From contig NZ_SMKO01000018.1 in assembly GCF_004348685.1 (NCBI RefSeq), positions 1 through 64,000 of the forward strand: a stretch of 64,000 nucleotides of DNA, in the 5' to 3' direction. The position numbers and the translations under genes were made by a program. This document shows, piece by piece, positions 1-7,609 of the stretch; the first letter of the stretch is position 1; each line of letters opens with the position of its first letter. This stretch comes from Nonomuraea deserti. GTDB lineage: Bacteria > Actinomycetota > Actinomycetes > Streptosporangiales > Streptosporangiaceae. Below the pieces are notes generated by a model, which saw only the letters and a program-made list of their open reading frames with translations, was not told the DNA's origin and did no database searches.

Positions 1-844
1 GGTCGCGGGGGCGGGCCTCGACGTGTACGCCAAGGAGCCGTGCACCGACAGCCCGCTGTTCGAGCTCGACCAGGTCGTGGCCACGCCGCACCTGGGCGCC
101 TCCACGCACGAGGCCCAGGAGAAGGCCGGCACCCAGGTCGCGCGGAGCGTGAAGCTGGCGCTGGCGGGCGAGTTCGTGCCCGACGCCGTCAACGTCCAGG
201 GCGGCGTGGTGGCCGAGGACGTCAAGCCGGGCCTGCCGCTGGCCGAGAAGCTGGGCCGGGTGTTCACCGCGCTGGCCGGCGAGGTCGCCACCAAGCTCGA
301 CATCGAGGTGCGCGGCGAGATCGCCGCGCAGGACGTGCGGGTCATCGAGCTGGCCGCGCTGAAGGGCATATTCGCCGACGTGATCGAGGAGCAGGTCACG
401 TACGTCAACGCGCCGCTGCTGGCCAAGGACCGCGGCATGAACGTCGAGCTGGTGACCAGCTCGGAGAGCCCCGACTGGCGCAACGTGGTGACCGTGCGGG
501 GTGTGCTGGCCGATGGCCGCCACGTCTCGGTGTCGGGCACGCTCTCCGGCCCTCGCCAGATCACGAAGATCGTCGAGGTCAACGGCTACGAGATGGAGAT
601 CGAGCCGACGGCCCACCTGTCCTTCTTCACCTACACCGACCGTCCCGGCATCGTGGGCGTGGTCGGCCGCCTCCTCGGCGAGCACGGCATCAACATCGCC
701 TCGATGCAGGTGGCCAGGTCGGTCAAGGGGGGCAAGGCGCTCATCGCGCTGACCGTCGACACCGCGATCCCGGCCGACGTGGTCGACCAGATCGTGGCCG
801 AGATCGGCGCCGAGAGCGGCCGCTCGGTCGACCTGGAGGACTGA
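1..844 (+). CDS. serA: D-3-phosphoglycerate dehydrogenase, 3' part only
   Basis: The gene enters from the left edge; the first complete codon is at base 2 and about 280 C-terminal residues are present. The enzyme oxidises 3-phosphoglycerate in the first step of serine synthesis in the cytoplasm. The visible part begins at the end of the nucleotide-binding domain (GLDVY, then VATPHLGAST, the 2-hydroxyacid dehydrogenase region). It continues through the intervening allosteric domain found in the long actinobacterial type and ends with an ACT domain (last ~75 residues, around DRPGIVGVVGRLLGEHGI) that binds serine for feedback control. A strong hairpin terminator follows at 863. The position before leuB is the usual actinobacterial ilv-serA-leuB order. 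Confidence 0.95.
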   Translation, partial: VAGAGLDVYAKEPCTDSPLFELDQVVATPHLGASTHEAQEKAGTQVARSVKLALAGEFVPDAVNVQGGVVAEDVKPGLPLAEKLGRVFTALAGEVATKLDIEVRGEIAAQDVRVIELAALKGIFADVIEEQVTYVNAPLLAKDRGMNVELVTSSESPDWRNVVTVRGVLADGRHVSVSGTLSGPRQITKIVEVNGYEMEIEPTAHLSFFTYTDRPGIVGVVGRLLGEHGINIASMQVARSVKGGKALIALTVDTAIPADVVDQIVAEIGAESGRSVDLED

Positions 845-862
845 CCCTCCCCGGTCCGTACG

Positions 863-895
863 AGGCCGCCGTCCCGCCTGGGGCGGCGGCCTTTC
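863..895 (+). terminator. Rho-independent terminator after serA
   Basis: A 13-bp stem (863-875 with 880-892, one G-U pair) with a GCCT loop is followed by a short T run. It lies 19 bases after the serA stop and should end that transcript. Confidence 0.85.
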
Positions 896-1388
896 GCGTC
901 TCAGCATGCAAGATAGTAGGACGTCCAACGAGACGGCTGAGGTACTGTAGCGGAGATGCGCCAGGTGCTCGTACTTATTACCTGCCGCGGCGGGGCCTGT
1001 TAGGGCAGGTCGACGACTCGCCGCGGTGAGTGGCGCTGCGTCGGCCGTTAAGACCCTTCCTCCAGTCCGTGACCCCGGACCACGAGAGCAGACTCGCCCG
1101 GATTCGTGACCGGAGTCCGGCTTTCCATCGGAACGCATCCGCGAAATGAGATGAGTCACATGTACGAGATGTATGCCTGGAACCGTGCAGAAGAGCACGA
1201 CGACGAGGCCGCCGAGGCCGTGCAGACCGCGCTGGACCGCAGGGACAACGGCGGTGCTCCGCAGGGTTCCGGCCACTAGCGCCGGATGTGGCCGGGGCGC
1301 GACCCGCGCGTGCCCCTGGCCGCCCGAAACGTCCGAAAGCTGAGATGATGTGTTCGTCAGACGAGACGAGCCGGTAAGGTAACCACCC
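896..1388 (+). other. Long serA-leuB spacer
   Basis: About 490 bases separate the serA terminator from leuB. Apart from the small reading frame at 1151-1279 I see no gene here. An imperfect GC hairpin lies near 1290-1323 (GGCCGGGG against CCCCTGGCC). I found no leucine-codon run that would mark a leucine attenuator for leuB. The leuB promoter must lie here, but no convincing -35/-10 pair stands out. Confidence 0.4.
1151..1279 (+). CDS. Small acidic protein, 42 aa, unknown
   Basis: An open frame starts with MSHMYEMYAWNR, continues through an Asp/Glu-rich segment (EEHDDEAAEAV) and ends GAPQGSGH. A second possible start is the ATG at 1160. Codon third positions are mostly G or C, like the neighbouring genes, and the amphipathic acidic middle part looks like a real peptide rather than spacer. 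No strong ribosome binding site is visible. It sits alone between serA and leuB. I do not recognise the family; no function is assigned. Confidence 0.5.
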   Translation: MSHMYEMYAWNRAEEHDDEAAEAVQTALDRRDNGGAPQGSGH

Positions 1389-2426
1389 ATGGAGTCGCGT
1401 AACATCCGCTTGGCCGTCATCCCGGGTGACGGCATCGGCGCCGAGGTCGTGGCCGAAGGACTCAAGGTCCTGGAGGCCGTGGGCACCAAGATCGAGCCCA
1501 CCCACTACGACCTGGGGGCAGCCCGCTATCACCGCACCGGCGAGACGCTGCCCGACGCGGTGCTCGAGGAGCTGCGCGGCTACGACGCGATCCTGCTCGG
1601 CGCGGTCGGCGACCCCAGCGTGCCGCCCGGCGTCCTCGAGCGCGACCTGCTGCTGCGGCTCCGCTTCGCGTTCGACCACTACGTCAACCTCCGCCCGGTC
1701 AAGCTGTTCCCGGGCGTGCCGACCCCGCTGGCCGGCTCGTCGGCCGACGACATCGACATGATCGTCGTCCGGGAGGGCACCGAAGGCCTCTACGCCGGCA
1801 CCGGCGGCGTCATGCGGCGCGGCACGCCCCACGAGATCGCCACGCAGGAGTCGCTCAACACCGCCCACGGCGTCGAGCGCGTGGTGCGCTACGCGTTCGA
1901 GAAGGCGCGGTCACGGCCGCGCAAGAAGCTCACCCTGGTCCACAAGACCAACGTCCTCACCTACGCCGGCGACCTGTGGCAGCGCACGGTCGACCGCGTG
2001 GCCGGCGAATACCCCGACGTCGCCACCGACTACACCCACATCGACGCGGCCTCGATGTTCTTCGTGAGCCAGCCCGAGCGGTTCGACGTGGTCGTCACCG
2101 ACAACCTGTTCGGCGACATCATCACCGACCTCGGCGCGGCCATCGCCGGCGGCATCGGCATGGCGGCCAGCGGCAACATCAACCCCGAGCGCACCGCGCC
2201 CAGCATGTTCGAGCCGGTGCACGGCAGCGCACCCGACATCGCCGGGCAGGGCAAGGCCGACCCGACCGCGACCATCCTGTCCGTCGCCATGCTCCTCGAC
2301 CACCTCGGCCTGCGCGCGGAGGCGGCCAGGGTCGAGCAGGCGGTCGCCGCCGACATCGTCGAGCGGCGTCCCGGCCGCTCCACCCACGAGATCGGTGACG
2401 ACATCACCGCGCGAGTATCCGGCTAG
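1389..2426 (+). CDS. leuB: 3-isopropylmalate dehydrogenase
   Basis: Oxidatively decarboxylates 3-isopropylmalate with NAD in leucine synthesis; the same enzyme acts on beta-methyl-D-malate in the citramalate route to isoleucine, for which cimA is 3.5 kb away. The 345-residue length is normal. The N-terminal [11 protein letters not shown] and the family signature [12 protein letters not shown] (residues 238-249), with D243 and D247 as metal ligands, are intact. The ATG follows GGTAAGG. The gene stands alone between the serA spacer and a strong terminator at 2444, so it is probably transcribed from its own promoter. Confidence 0.96.
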   Translation: MESRNIRLAVIPGDGIGAEVVAEGLKVLEAVGTKIEPTHYDLGAARYHRTGETLPDAVLEELRGYDAILLGAVGDPSVPPGVLERDLLLRLRFAFDHYVNLRPVKLFPGVPTPLAGSSADDIDMIVVREGTEGLYAGTGGVMRRGTPHEIATQESLNTAHGVERVVRYAFEKARSRPRKKLTLVHKTNVLTYAGDLWQRTVDRVAGEYPDVATDYTHIDAASMFFVSQPERFDVVVTDNLFGDIITDLGAAIAGGIGMAASGNINPERTAPSMFEPVHGSAPDIAGQGKADPTATILSVAMLLDHLGLRAEAARVEQAVAADIVERRPGRSTHEIGDDITARVSG

Positions 2427-2443
2427 GACCGCCTAGCCCCGCG

Positions 2444-2482
2444 AGCGCCTGGCGATCCGACACGGACGCCAGGCGCTTTTTG
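2444..2482 (+). terminator. Rho-independent terminator after leuB
   Basis: A perfect 11-bp stem (AGCGCCTGGCG at 2444-2454 with its complement at 2467-2477) is followed directly by five T. This is a textbook terminator 18 bases after the leuB stop. Confidence 0.92.
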
Positions 2483-2635
2483 GTGTGCCAACGGCCTGAC
2501 CACCCCAACGGCCGCTTGCCATCCCATATAGCGAGACAATAGGAAGTACGGGCTGCCCTTTTCCGGGGCGGCGCTGCTCGACACCGCACCTCAGCGGCCC
2601 CCGTTCGTTGATTCGCAGAGAGAAGGACCGCCGTC

Positions 2636-3733
2636 ATGACCATCGCTCAGAAGCTCAGCTTCGACGTGCAGCTATCCGACCACGCTCGCACCGCGGCCGA
2701 GCGGGAGCAGGTACTGGCGAACCCCGGTTTCGGGCAGACCTTCACCGACCACATGATCTCGATCGACTACACCGAGGGCGAGGGCTGGCACGACGCCCGG
2801 CTCATGCCGTACGGGCCGCTCTCCCTCGACCCGGCCACGTCGGTCTTCCACTACGCCCAGGAGTTGTTCGAGGGGCTCAAGGCCTACCGGCAGACCACGG
2901 GCTCGATCGTGACCTTCCGCCCGTACGCGAACGCGGGCCGCTTCAACCGCTCCGCGGCCCGCATGGCCATGCCCGGGCTGCCCGAGGAGACGTTCGTCGA
3001 ATCGCTGGAGCTTCTCGTGCAGACCGACAGGGAGTGGGTGCCGACGACCGAGGGTCACAGCCTCTACCTGCGGCCCTTCATGATCGCCACGCAGGCTGGG
3101 CTCGGCGTCAACTACCCGTCCAAGTCCTACAAGTACATGGTGATCGCCTCTCCCGCGGCCTCCTACTTCACCGGCGGGCTCAAGCCCGTCTCGGTCTGGC
3201 TGTCGACCGAGTACACCCGCGCCGCCCCCGGGGGCACCGGCTTCGCCAAGTGCGGCGGCAACTACGCGGCGGCGTTCGTGGCGCAGCGGCAGGCGGTGGA
3301 GAACGGCTGCGACCAGGTGGTGTGGCTGGACGCCCACGAGCACCGGTACGTCGAGGAGATGGGCGGGATGAACCTCTTCTTCGTCTTCGGCGACAAGCTC
3401 GTCACCCCCGCGCTGACCGGCACCCTGCTGCCCGGCATCACCCGGGACTCGATCCTGCAACTGGCCGGCGACCTCGGCCTGGAGACCGAGGAGCGGCTCA
3501 TCTCGGTCGAGGAGTGGCAGGCGGGCTGCGAGTCGGGCGAGCTCACGGAGGTGTTCGCGTGCGGGACGGCGGCCGTGGTGACGCCGGTCGGCACCGTCAA
3601 GGGCGCCGACCGTTCCTGGACGGTGGCCGACGGCGCCCCCGGGCCGGTCACCATGCGGGTGCGCGACGAACTGGTCGGCATCCAGTACGGCTCCCGTCCC
3701 GACTCCCACCACTGGGTGCACAAGATCGTCTAG
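2636..3733 (+). CDS. ilvE: Branched-chain amino acid aminotransferase
   Basis: A PLP enzyme for the last step of leucine, isoleucine and valine synthesis, moving the amino group of glutamate to the 2-keto acids. 365 residues, close to the Mycobacterium enzyme. The PLP lysine is K205 in [11 protein letters not shown]; the phosphate-binding segment near the C terminus ([11 protein letters not shown]) is present. The ATG follows AGAAGGAC with good spacing. It has its own upstream region after the leuB terminator and ends in a hairpin shared with the convergent gene. With leuB, leuCD and cimA it completes branched-chain synthesis in this window. Confidence 0.96.
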   Translation: MTIAQKLSFDVQLSDHARTAAEREQVLANPGFGQTFTDHMISIDYTEGEGWHDARLMPYGPLSLDPATSVFHYAQELFEGLKAYRQTTGSIVTFRPYANAGRFNRSAARMAMPGLPEETFVESLELLVQTDREWVPTTEGHSLYLRPFMIATQAGLGVNYPSKSYKYMVIASPAASYFTGGLKPVSVWLSTEYTRAAPGGTGFAKCGGNYAAAFVAQRQAVENGCDQVVWLDAHEHRYVEEMGGMNLFFVFGDKLVTPALTGTLLPGITRDSILQLAGDLGLETEERLISVEEWQAGCESGELTEVFACGTAAVVTPVGTVKGADRSWTVADGAPGPVTMRVRDELVGIQYGSRPDSHHWVHKIV

Positions 3734-3738
3734 CCGGG

Positions 3739-3768
3739 TGATCCCCCGGGAGCGGCGCTCCCGGGGTC
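3739..3768. terminator. Hairpin between convergent ilvE and Uma2 gene
   Basis: A 10-bp GC stem (CCCCGGGAGC and complement), extended by TGA/TCA with a small bulge, lies between the two stop codons. It has no T run. The stop codon of the minus-strand gene lies in its right edge, so it may serve both genes. Confidence 0.65.
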
Positions 3769-4306
3769 ACATCAGCCGCGCCGTGTCGACGGCGAGCCCC
3801 CACGGATCGGGCAGCGGCAGCGGCTCGCCCGCGGCCACCACGACCTCCGTGGCGTAGGACCCGCCGGAGGGGTCGCAGAAGAGCTTGACCGACCGCTGGA
3901 ACGGGTCGATCACCAGGTAGAGCGGCACCCCGGCGGGGGCGTAGCCGCACGGCTTGACGTAATAGTCGTCGTAGCCGCTGCCGGCCGAGACGACGTCGGC
4001 CAGCAGCAACGTCGCGTCGCCGTGCACGGCGTGCTCCTCGTGCATCCTCGGAGAGGCCGGCACCACGGTCAGGTCGGGGACGTACCGGTCGGCGTGTTCG
4101 CCGAGATAGACGGTGATGTTGGGCCAGATCTCCCAGCCCCGCCCGGCCGCCGTGCCGACCAGCTGCAGCAGCAGCCGGAAGAGGATCGTGTTGTGCTGCC
4201 AGGTGCCGGACTCGTTCACCACGATGCGGCCCTTGACCGTCTCCACCCGATATTCGGGAAACAAGTCGCGGGCCGTACGGAAACGCTCTTCGAGTGGCCT
4301 GACCAT
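3767..4306 (-). CDS. Uma2-family (DUF820) endonuclease-like protein
   Basis: 179 residues with the Uma2/DUF820 pattern, a PD-(D/E)XK nuclease-like fold abundant in cyanobacteria and actinomycetes, of unproven biological role. Visible: PDLTVVP (77-83), LLADVVS (101-107), a D-x4-K pair ending at K118, and the YLVIDP strand (130-135). In most members the second acidic residue is Glu in an EVLS-type motif; here it is Asp (D104), which may or may not support catalysis. It converges with ilvE and has no operon partner. The start at 4306 gives a normal N terminus (LEERFRTARDLFP). Confidence 0.8.
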   Translation of the reverse strand: MVRPLEERFRTARDLFPEYRVETVKGRIVVNESGTWQHNTILFRLLLQLVGTAAGRGWEIWPNITVYLGEHADRYVPDLTVVPASPRMHEEHAVHGDATLLLADVVSAGSGYDDYYVKPCGYAPAGVPLYLVIDPFQRSVKLFCDPSGGSYATEVVVAAGEPLPLPDPWGLAVDTARLM

Positions 4307-4384
4307 GCCGCCGTCCTCTTGTAGTCACGAGATCACCAAGCGTAGGGCCTGGCGCCCCCGCGGGGCGGCGATTCCGTGGTACGG

Positions 4385-5029
4385 CTATCTCTTTCTGATC
4401 ATGGTCATCCCGTCCGCGACGGGCAGCATGTACACCGTCACCCGCGGATCCCTGATCACCAGGTCGTTGAACCGGCGGATGTCCACGGTCGTGGCCTCGT
4501 CGCGCGCGGGATCGGCGACGTGCCCCCGGCGCAGCGTGTTGTCCACGACCAGCAGCCCGCCGGGCCGCATGCGGCTGATGAGCAGCTCGTAGTAGCCGGG
4601 GTAGTTCTCCTTGTCGGCGTCGAGGAAGGCCAGGTCGATCGTCTCGTCGAACGCGGCGAGCGTCTCCAGGGCGGGTCCGAGGGTGAGCGTCACCCGGTCG
4701 GCGACGCCGGCCTCCTGCCAGTAGCGGCGCGCCATGGACGTCCACTCCTCGCTCACGTCGAAGCAGTGCAGCCGCCCGCCGGACAACCCGCGGGCGATGC
4801 ACACGGACGAGTAGCCGGTGAACGTCCCCACCTCCACGGCCACCTCGGGCGCCATGATCTGGGTGATCATAGTGAGGAAGCCGCCCTGGTCGGGTGAGAT
4901 CTGCTTGACCGCGTTCTCTCCGGTCGCCTCTGCCGACTCCTTCTCCAGCCTCTCCAGCAGGGGATCGGGCGGCGTGCTGTGCTCGGATACGTAGCGCGCG
5001 ATGACAGGGTCAAGGAGGTATGCCTTCAT
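4385..5029 (-). CDS. SAM-dependent O-methyltransferase (CCoAOMT-like)
   Basis: 214 residues, the size of class-I O-methyltransferases of the catechol/caffeoyl-CoA type. The SAM loop is VEVGTFTGYSS (65-75). FLDADKENY (135-143) and VVDNTLRRG (161-169) are the metal-binding positions of the family. The substrate cannot be told from sequence; small catechol-like or tailoring substrates are usual. It is divergent from the DsbA-like gene with 56 bases between starts. The ATG at 5029 lacks a strong Shine-Dalgarno sequence, but the next upstream ATG is out of frame. Confidence 0.88.
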   Translation of the reverse strand: MKAYLLDPVIARYVSEHSTPPDPLLERLEKESAEATGENAVKQISPDQGGFLTMITQIMAPEVAVEVGTFTGYSSVCIARGLSGGRLHCFDVSEEWTSMARRYWQEAGVADRVTLTLGPALETLAAFDETIDLAFLDADKENYPGYYELLISRMRPGGLLVVDNTLRRGHVADPARDEATTVDIRRFNDLVIRDPRVTVYMLPVADGMTMIRKR

Positions 5030-5085
5030 GCCGCCATTGTTTCTGTTTCCGGTAGGGTCTGCGCGATCAACGAGATGAGAGTGGC

Positions 5086-5730
5086 ATGGTGAAGCGGTTG
5101 GTGGCGGTGGCGGTCGCGTGCGCGGTGATCGCCGTTATCGGGGTGCTGGCGTTCGCGGAGCCGGGCGCGTCGTCCGGTGAGGTGCGGCTGACCCGGCAGG
5201 TGGACGGGTCCATGGTCCTGGCGGACCGGTCGAGCCAGGCTCCCGTGCTGGACCTGTACGAGGACTTCGACTGCCCCGTGTGCAAGCAGATGCACGACAC
5301 CGTGGACGACACGCTGCAACGCCTGGCGAAGGAGGGCAAGGTCAAGATCGTCTTCCATCCGGTGACGATCTTCAGACACGAGCCCATGCGCTCCAACTCC
5401 ATCCGCGCCGCCGCGGCCGCCCGCTGCGTTCCCGAGGACAACTGGCTGGCCTTCAGGGACCAGCTGTACGCCATGCAGCCCGCGCCGCACGGCGTGGCCT
5501 CGGGGTTCACCGTCGAGGAACTCGCCGGGGCGGCCAGGAAGGCGGGGGCGGCGGTGGACGAGTGCGTCAGGTCGCAGTCGTACGCGAAGGAACACCTTGA
5601 GCAGACGGCGAAGGTGCGCATCGAAGGCACGCCCACCGTGCTGCTCGACGGGCGGATGCTCGGCAACGAGGTGTTCGACGCGGCGGCGCTCGAACGCGCC
5701 ATCACCGGTGGCGACGGCGTCGTCGTGTGA
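5086..5730 (+). CDS. DsbA-family thiol-disulfide protein, membrane-anchored
   Basis: 214 residues with one N-terminal membrane segment (about 4-24), placing a thioredoxin-fold domain outside the membrane. The redox motif CPVC is at 63-66 and the cis-proline loop GTPTVLLDG at 181-189 (P183). The helical insertion between them is typical of DsbA-type oxidoreductases (Thioredoxin_4). It probably makes or repairs disulfides in exported proteins. The start at 5086 places lysine and arginine just before the hydrophobic stretch. No partner gene is next to it. Confidence 0.87.
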   Translation: MVKRLVAVAVACAVIAVIGVLAFAEPGASSGEVRLTRQVDGSMVLADRSSQAPVLDLYEDFDCPVCKQMHDTVDDTLQRLAKEGKVKIVFHPVTIFRHEPMRSNSIRAAAAARCVPEDNWLAFRDQLYAMQPAPHGVASGFTVEELAGAARKAGAAVDECVRSQSYAKEHLEQTAKVRIEGTPTVLLDGRMLGNEVFDAAALERAITGGDGVVV

Positions 5731-5809
5731 CGCCCCGCACGACACGGATGTCCACTCGGTGAGACCCGCGTGCCAGATGGTGAATGCGTATGGCAGACTG
5801 GTGAGCATC
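5731..5809 (+). promoter_or_regulatory. cimA upstream region with Shine-Dalgarno for leader peptide
   Basis: This stretch must carry the cimA promoter. GGTGAG at 5800-5805 is a good ribosome binding site a few bases before the ATG at 5810. I see no clear -35/-10 pair; TATGGC (5789-5794) is a weak -10 candidate. Confidence 0.4.
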
Positions 5810-5851
5810 ATGTTCTACGGTCTGCTCATTATCGGCAGGCGCGCTGGCTGA
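5810..5851 (+). CDS. Leader peptide for branched-chain attenuation of cimA
   Basis: A 13-codon frame reads MFYGLLIIGRRAG and stops at 5849-5851. It carries two leucine and two isoleucine codons in a row (5822-5833) and has a GGTGAG ribosome binding site. An in-frame GTG at 5801 would add V-S-I, giving a third isoleucine codon. The stop lies right after the left arm of a 10-bp hairpin, and a terminator follows. This arrangement is that of amino acid attenuators (known from the ilv and leu operons of actinobacteria), and Leu/Ile are the end products of the downstream pathway. Confidence 0.82.
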   Translation: MFYGLLIIGRRAG

Positions 5852-5902
5852 CAAAGGACACCGCCAGCGCGCAGACCTCTCACGTCCGTGAGGGGTCTTT
5901 TT
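5839..5902 (+). promoter_or_regulatory. cimA transcription attenuator (pause hairpin plus terminator)
   Basis: A perfect 10-bp stem, GCGCGCTGGC (5839-5848) with GCCAGCGCGC (5863-5872), holds the leader stop codon in its loop. It is followed at 5874-5897 by a second stem (GACCTCTCACG with CGTGAGGGGTC, one G-U pair) and a TTTTT run, i.e. a complete intrinsic terminator 55 bases before cimA. GGTCTGC at 5819-5825, in the Gly-Leu codons of the leader, is exactly complementary to GCAGACC at 5871-5877 and could compete with the terminator. Which pairing is the antiterminator cannot be settled by eye. Expected outcome: more cimA read-through when charged Leu or Ile tRNA is scarce. Confidence 0.8.
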
Positions 5903-5956
5903 GTTTTCCGAAAAGACCACACCCAGCGCGAGCCTTCCGGAGAGAAGAGAACACCC

Positions 5957-7534
5957 ATGGCCGACGACCGCTTCCACGTGTACGACACGACGCTGCGTGA
6001 CGGCGCGCAACAGGAGGGGCTCAACCTCACCGTCGCCGACAAGATCGCCATCGCGCGGCATCTGGACGGCCTGGGCGTGGGTTTCATCGAAGGGGGCTGG
6101 CCGGGCGCCAATCCCAAGGACACAGAGTTCTTCAGGCAGGCTCGAACAGAGCTCGACCTGAAACACGCGCAACTAGCCGCGTTCGGCGCGACCCGCCGGG
6201 CCGGTGTGAAGGCAGCCGACGACCCCTTGGTGGCCGCTTTGCGCGAATCCGCCGCGCCGGTCGTGACCCTTGTCGCCAAGAGCCACGACCGGCACGTGGA
6301 GCTGGCCCTCCGCACGACTCTCCAGGAGAACCTCGCGATGATCCGCGACACGGTCTCTCACCTTCGTGCGGAGGGACAGCGAGTCTTCCTCGACGCCGAG
6401 CACTTCTTCGACGGCTACAAGTCCAACCCAGCCTACGCGCTGGAGGTCCTCAGGACCGCCGCCGAGGCCGGGGCCGACGTCATCGCCCTGTGTGACACCA
6501 ACGGCGGCATGCTCCCCGACGAGCTCGCCGAGATCGTCCAGGAGGCCGTCCAGACCAGCGCCCGCGTCGGCATCCACTGCCACGACGACACGGGCTGCGC
6601 CGTCGCCAACACCCTGGCCGCGGTCAAGGCCGGCGCCACCCACGTGCAGGGCTGCGCCAACGGCTACGGCGAGCGCTCCGGCAACGCCAACCTCTTCACC
6701 GTCGTGGCCAACCTCCAGCTCAAACGCGGCTTCGACCTGGTGCCGCGGGAGGCGCTGGCCGACATGACCCGCATCGCCCACGCGATCACCGAGGTCACCA
6801 ACGTCACGCCCAACTCCCACGCCCCCTACGTCGGCATGTCCGCCTTCGCCCACAAGGCCGGCCTGCACGCCAGCGCCATCAAGGTCGACCCCAACCTCTA
6901 CCAGCACATCGACCCCGCCGCCGTCGGCAACGACATGCGCATGCTCGTCTCCGACATGGCGGGCCGGGCCTCGGTCGAGCTCAAGGGCAGGGAGCTGGGC
7001 TACGAGCTGACCCCCGACACCACCAAGACCCTCGTCGAGCGGGTCAAGGACCTCGAGTCCCGGGGCTTCACGTTCGAGGCCGCCGACGCGTCGTTCGAGC
7101 TGCTGCTGCGCGACACCCTGCACGGCTCCCGCAGGCGGCACTTCGAGGTCGAGTCCTGGCGCGTCATCGTCGAGCGCACGAAGGGCGGCGAGCTGGTCAG
7201 CGAGGCCACCGTCAAGCTGCACGCCAAGGGCGAGCGCATCGTCGCCACCGGCGAGGGCAACGGCCCCGTCAACGCCCTCGACAAGGCGGTGCGCCTGGGC
7301 CTGGAGCAGCTCTACCCCGAGCTGGCGAAGCTGGAGCTGGTCGACTACAAGGTCCGCATCCTCGAAGGCACCCACGGCACCGACGCCATCACGCGGGTCC
7401 TCATCACCTCCAGCGACGAGACCTCCGAATGGGCCACGGTCGGGGTGGCGGAGAACATCATCGACGCCTCGTGGCAGGCTCTGGAGCAGGCGGTGACGTA
7501 CGGCCTGCTCCGCGCGGGCAGGGAGGTATCCTGA
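5957..7534 (+). CDS. cimA: (R)-citramalate synthase
   Basis: Condenses pyruvate with acetyl-CoA to citramalate, opening the threonine-independent route to 2-ketobutyrate and isoleucine; LeuCD and LeuB, also encoded here, do the next steps. 525 residues. DTTLRDGAQQEG (10-21) is the DRE-TIM metallolyase signature and HCHDDTG (207-213) supplies metal-binding histidines. The C-terminal ~130 residues form a LeuA-type dimerisation/regulatory domain, probably binding isoleucine. Actinobacterial proteins of this type are often labelled 2-isopropylmalate synthase-like, but the short first domain and the length favour citramalate synthase. The ATG follows AGAGAAGAG and the attenuator. Confidence 0.92.
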   Translation: MADDRFHVYDTTLRDGAQQEGLNLTVADKIAIARHLDGLGVGFIEGGWPGANPKDTEFFRQARTELDLKHAQLAAFGATRRAGVKAADDPLVAALRESAAPVVTLVAKSHDRHVELALRTTLQENLAMIRDTVSHLRAEGQRVFLDAEHFFDGYKSNPAYALEVLRTAAEAGADVIALCDTNGGMLPDELAEIVQEAVQTSARVGIHCHDDTGCAVANTLAAVKAGATHVQGCANGYGERSGNANLFTVVANLQLKRGFDLVPREALADMTRIAHAITEVTNVTPNSHAPYVGMSAFAHKAGLHASAIKVDPNLYQHIDPAAVGNDMRMLVSDMAGRASVELKGRELGYELTPDTTKTLVERVKDLESRGFTFEAADASFELLLRDTLHGSRRRHFEVESWRVIVERTKGGELVSEATVKLHAKGERIVATGEGNGPVNALDKAVRLGLEQLYPELAKLELVDYKVRILEGTHGTDAITRVLITSSDETSEWATVGVAENIIDASWQALEQAVTYGLLRAGREVS

Positions 7535-7572
7535 CGGCTTGACGGCTTGACGGCTTGACGGCTTGACGGCTT
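7533..7572 (+). repeat. Five tandem 8-bp repeats across the cimA stop
   Basis: GACGGCTT occurs five times head to tail, starting inside the cimA stop codon (TGA, 7532-7534). There is no gene in it. It looks like replication slippage. Confidence 0.9.
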
Positions 7573-7576
7573 GACC

Positions 7577-7604
7577 GGCGCAGGGGGCACGGGCCCCCTG
7601 CGCC
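7577..7604. terminator. Hairpin between cimA and the convergent lyase gene
   Basis: A perfect 12-bp stem (GGCGCAGGGGGC at 7577-7588 with its complement at 7593-7604) and ACGG loop lie between two convergent stop codons. There is no T run, as is common in actinomycetes; it may work for both strands. Confidence 0.75.
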
Positions 7605-7609
7605 CGTCG

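Noticed and set aside
1290-1388. Leucine attenuator before leuB like the one at cimA
   Set aside because: No run of Leu codons in a short frame and no terminator with a T run in front of leuB.
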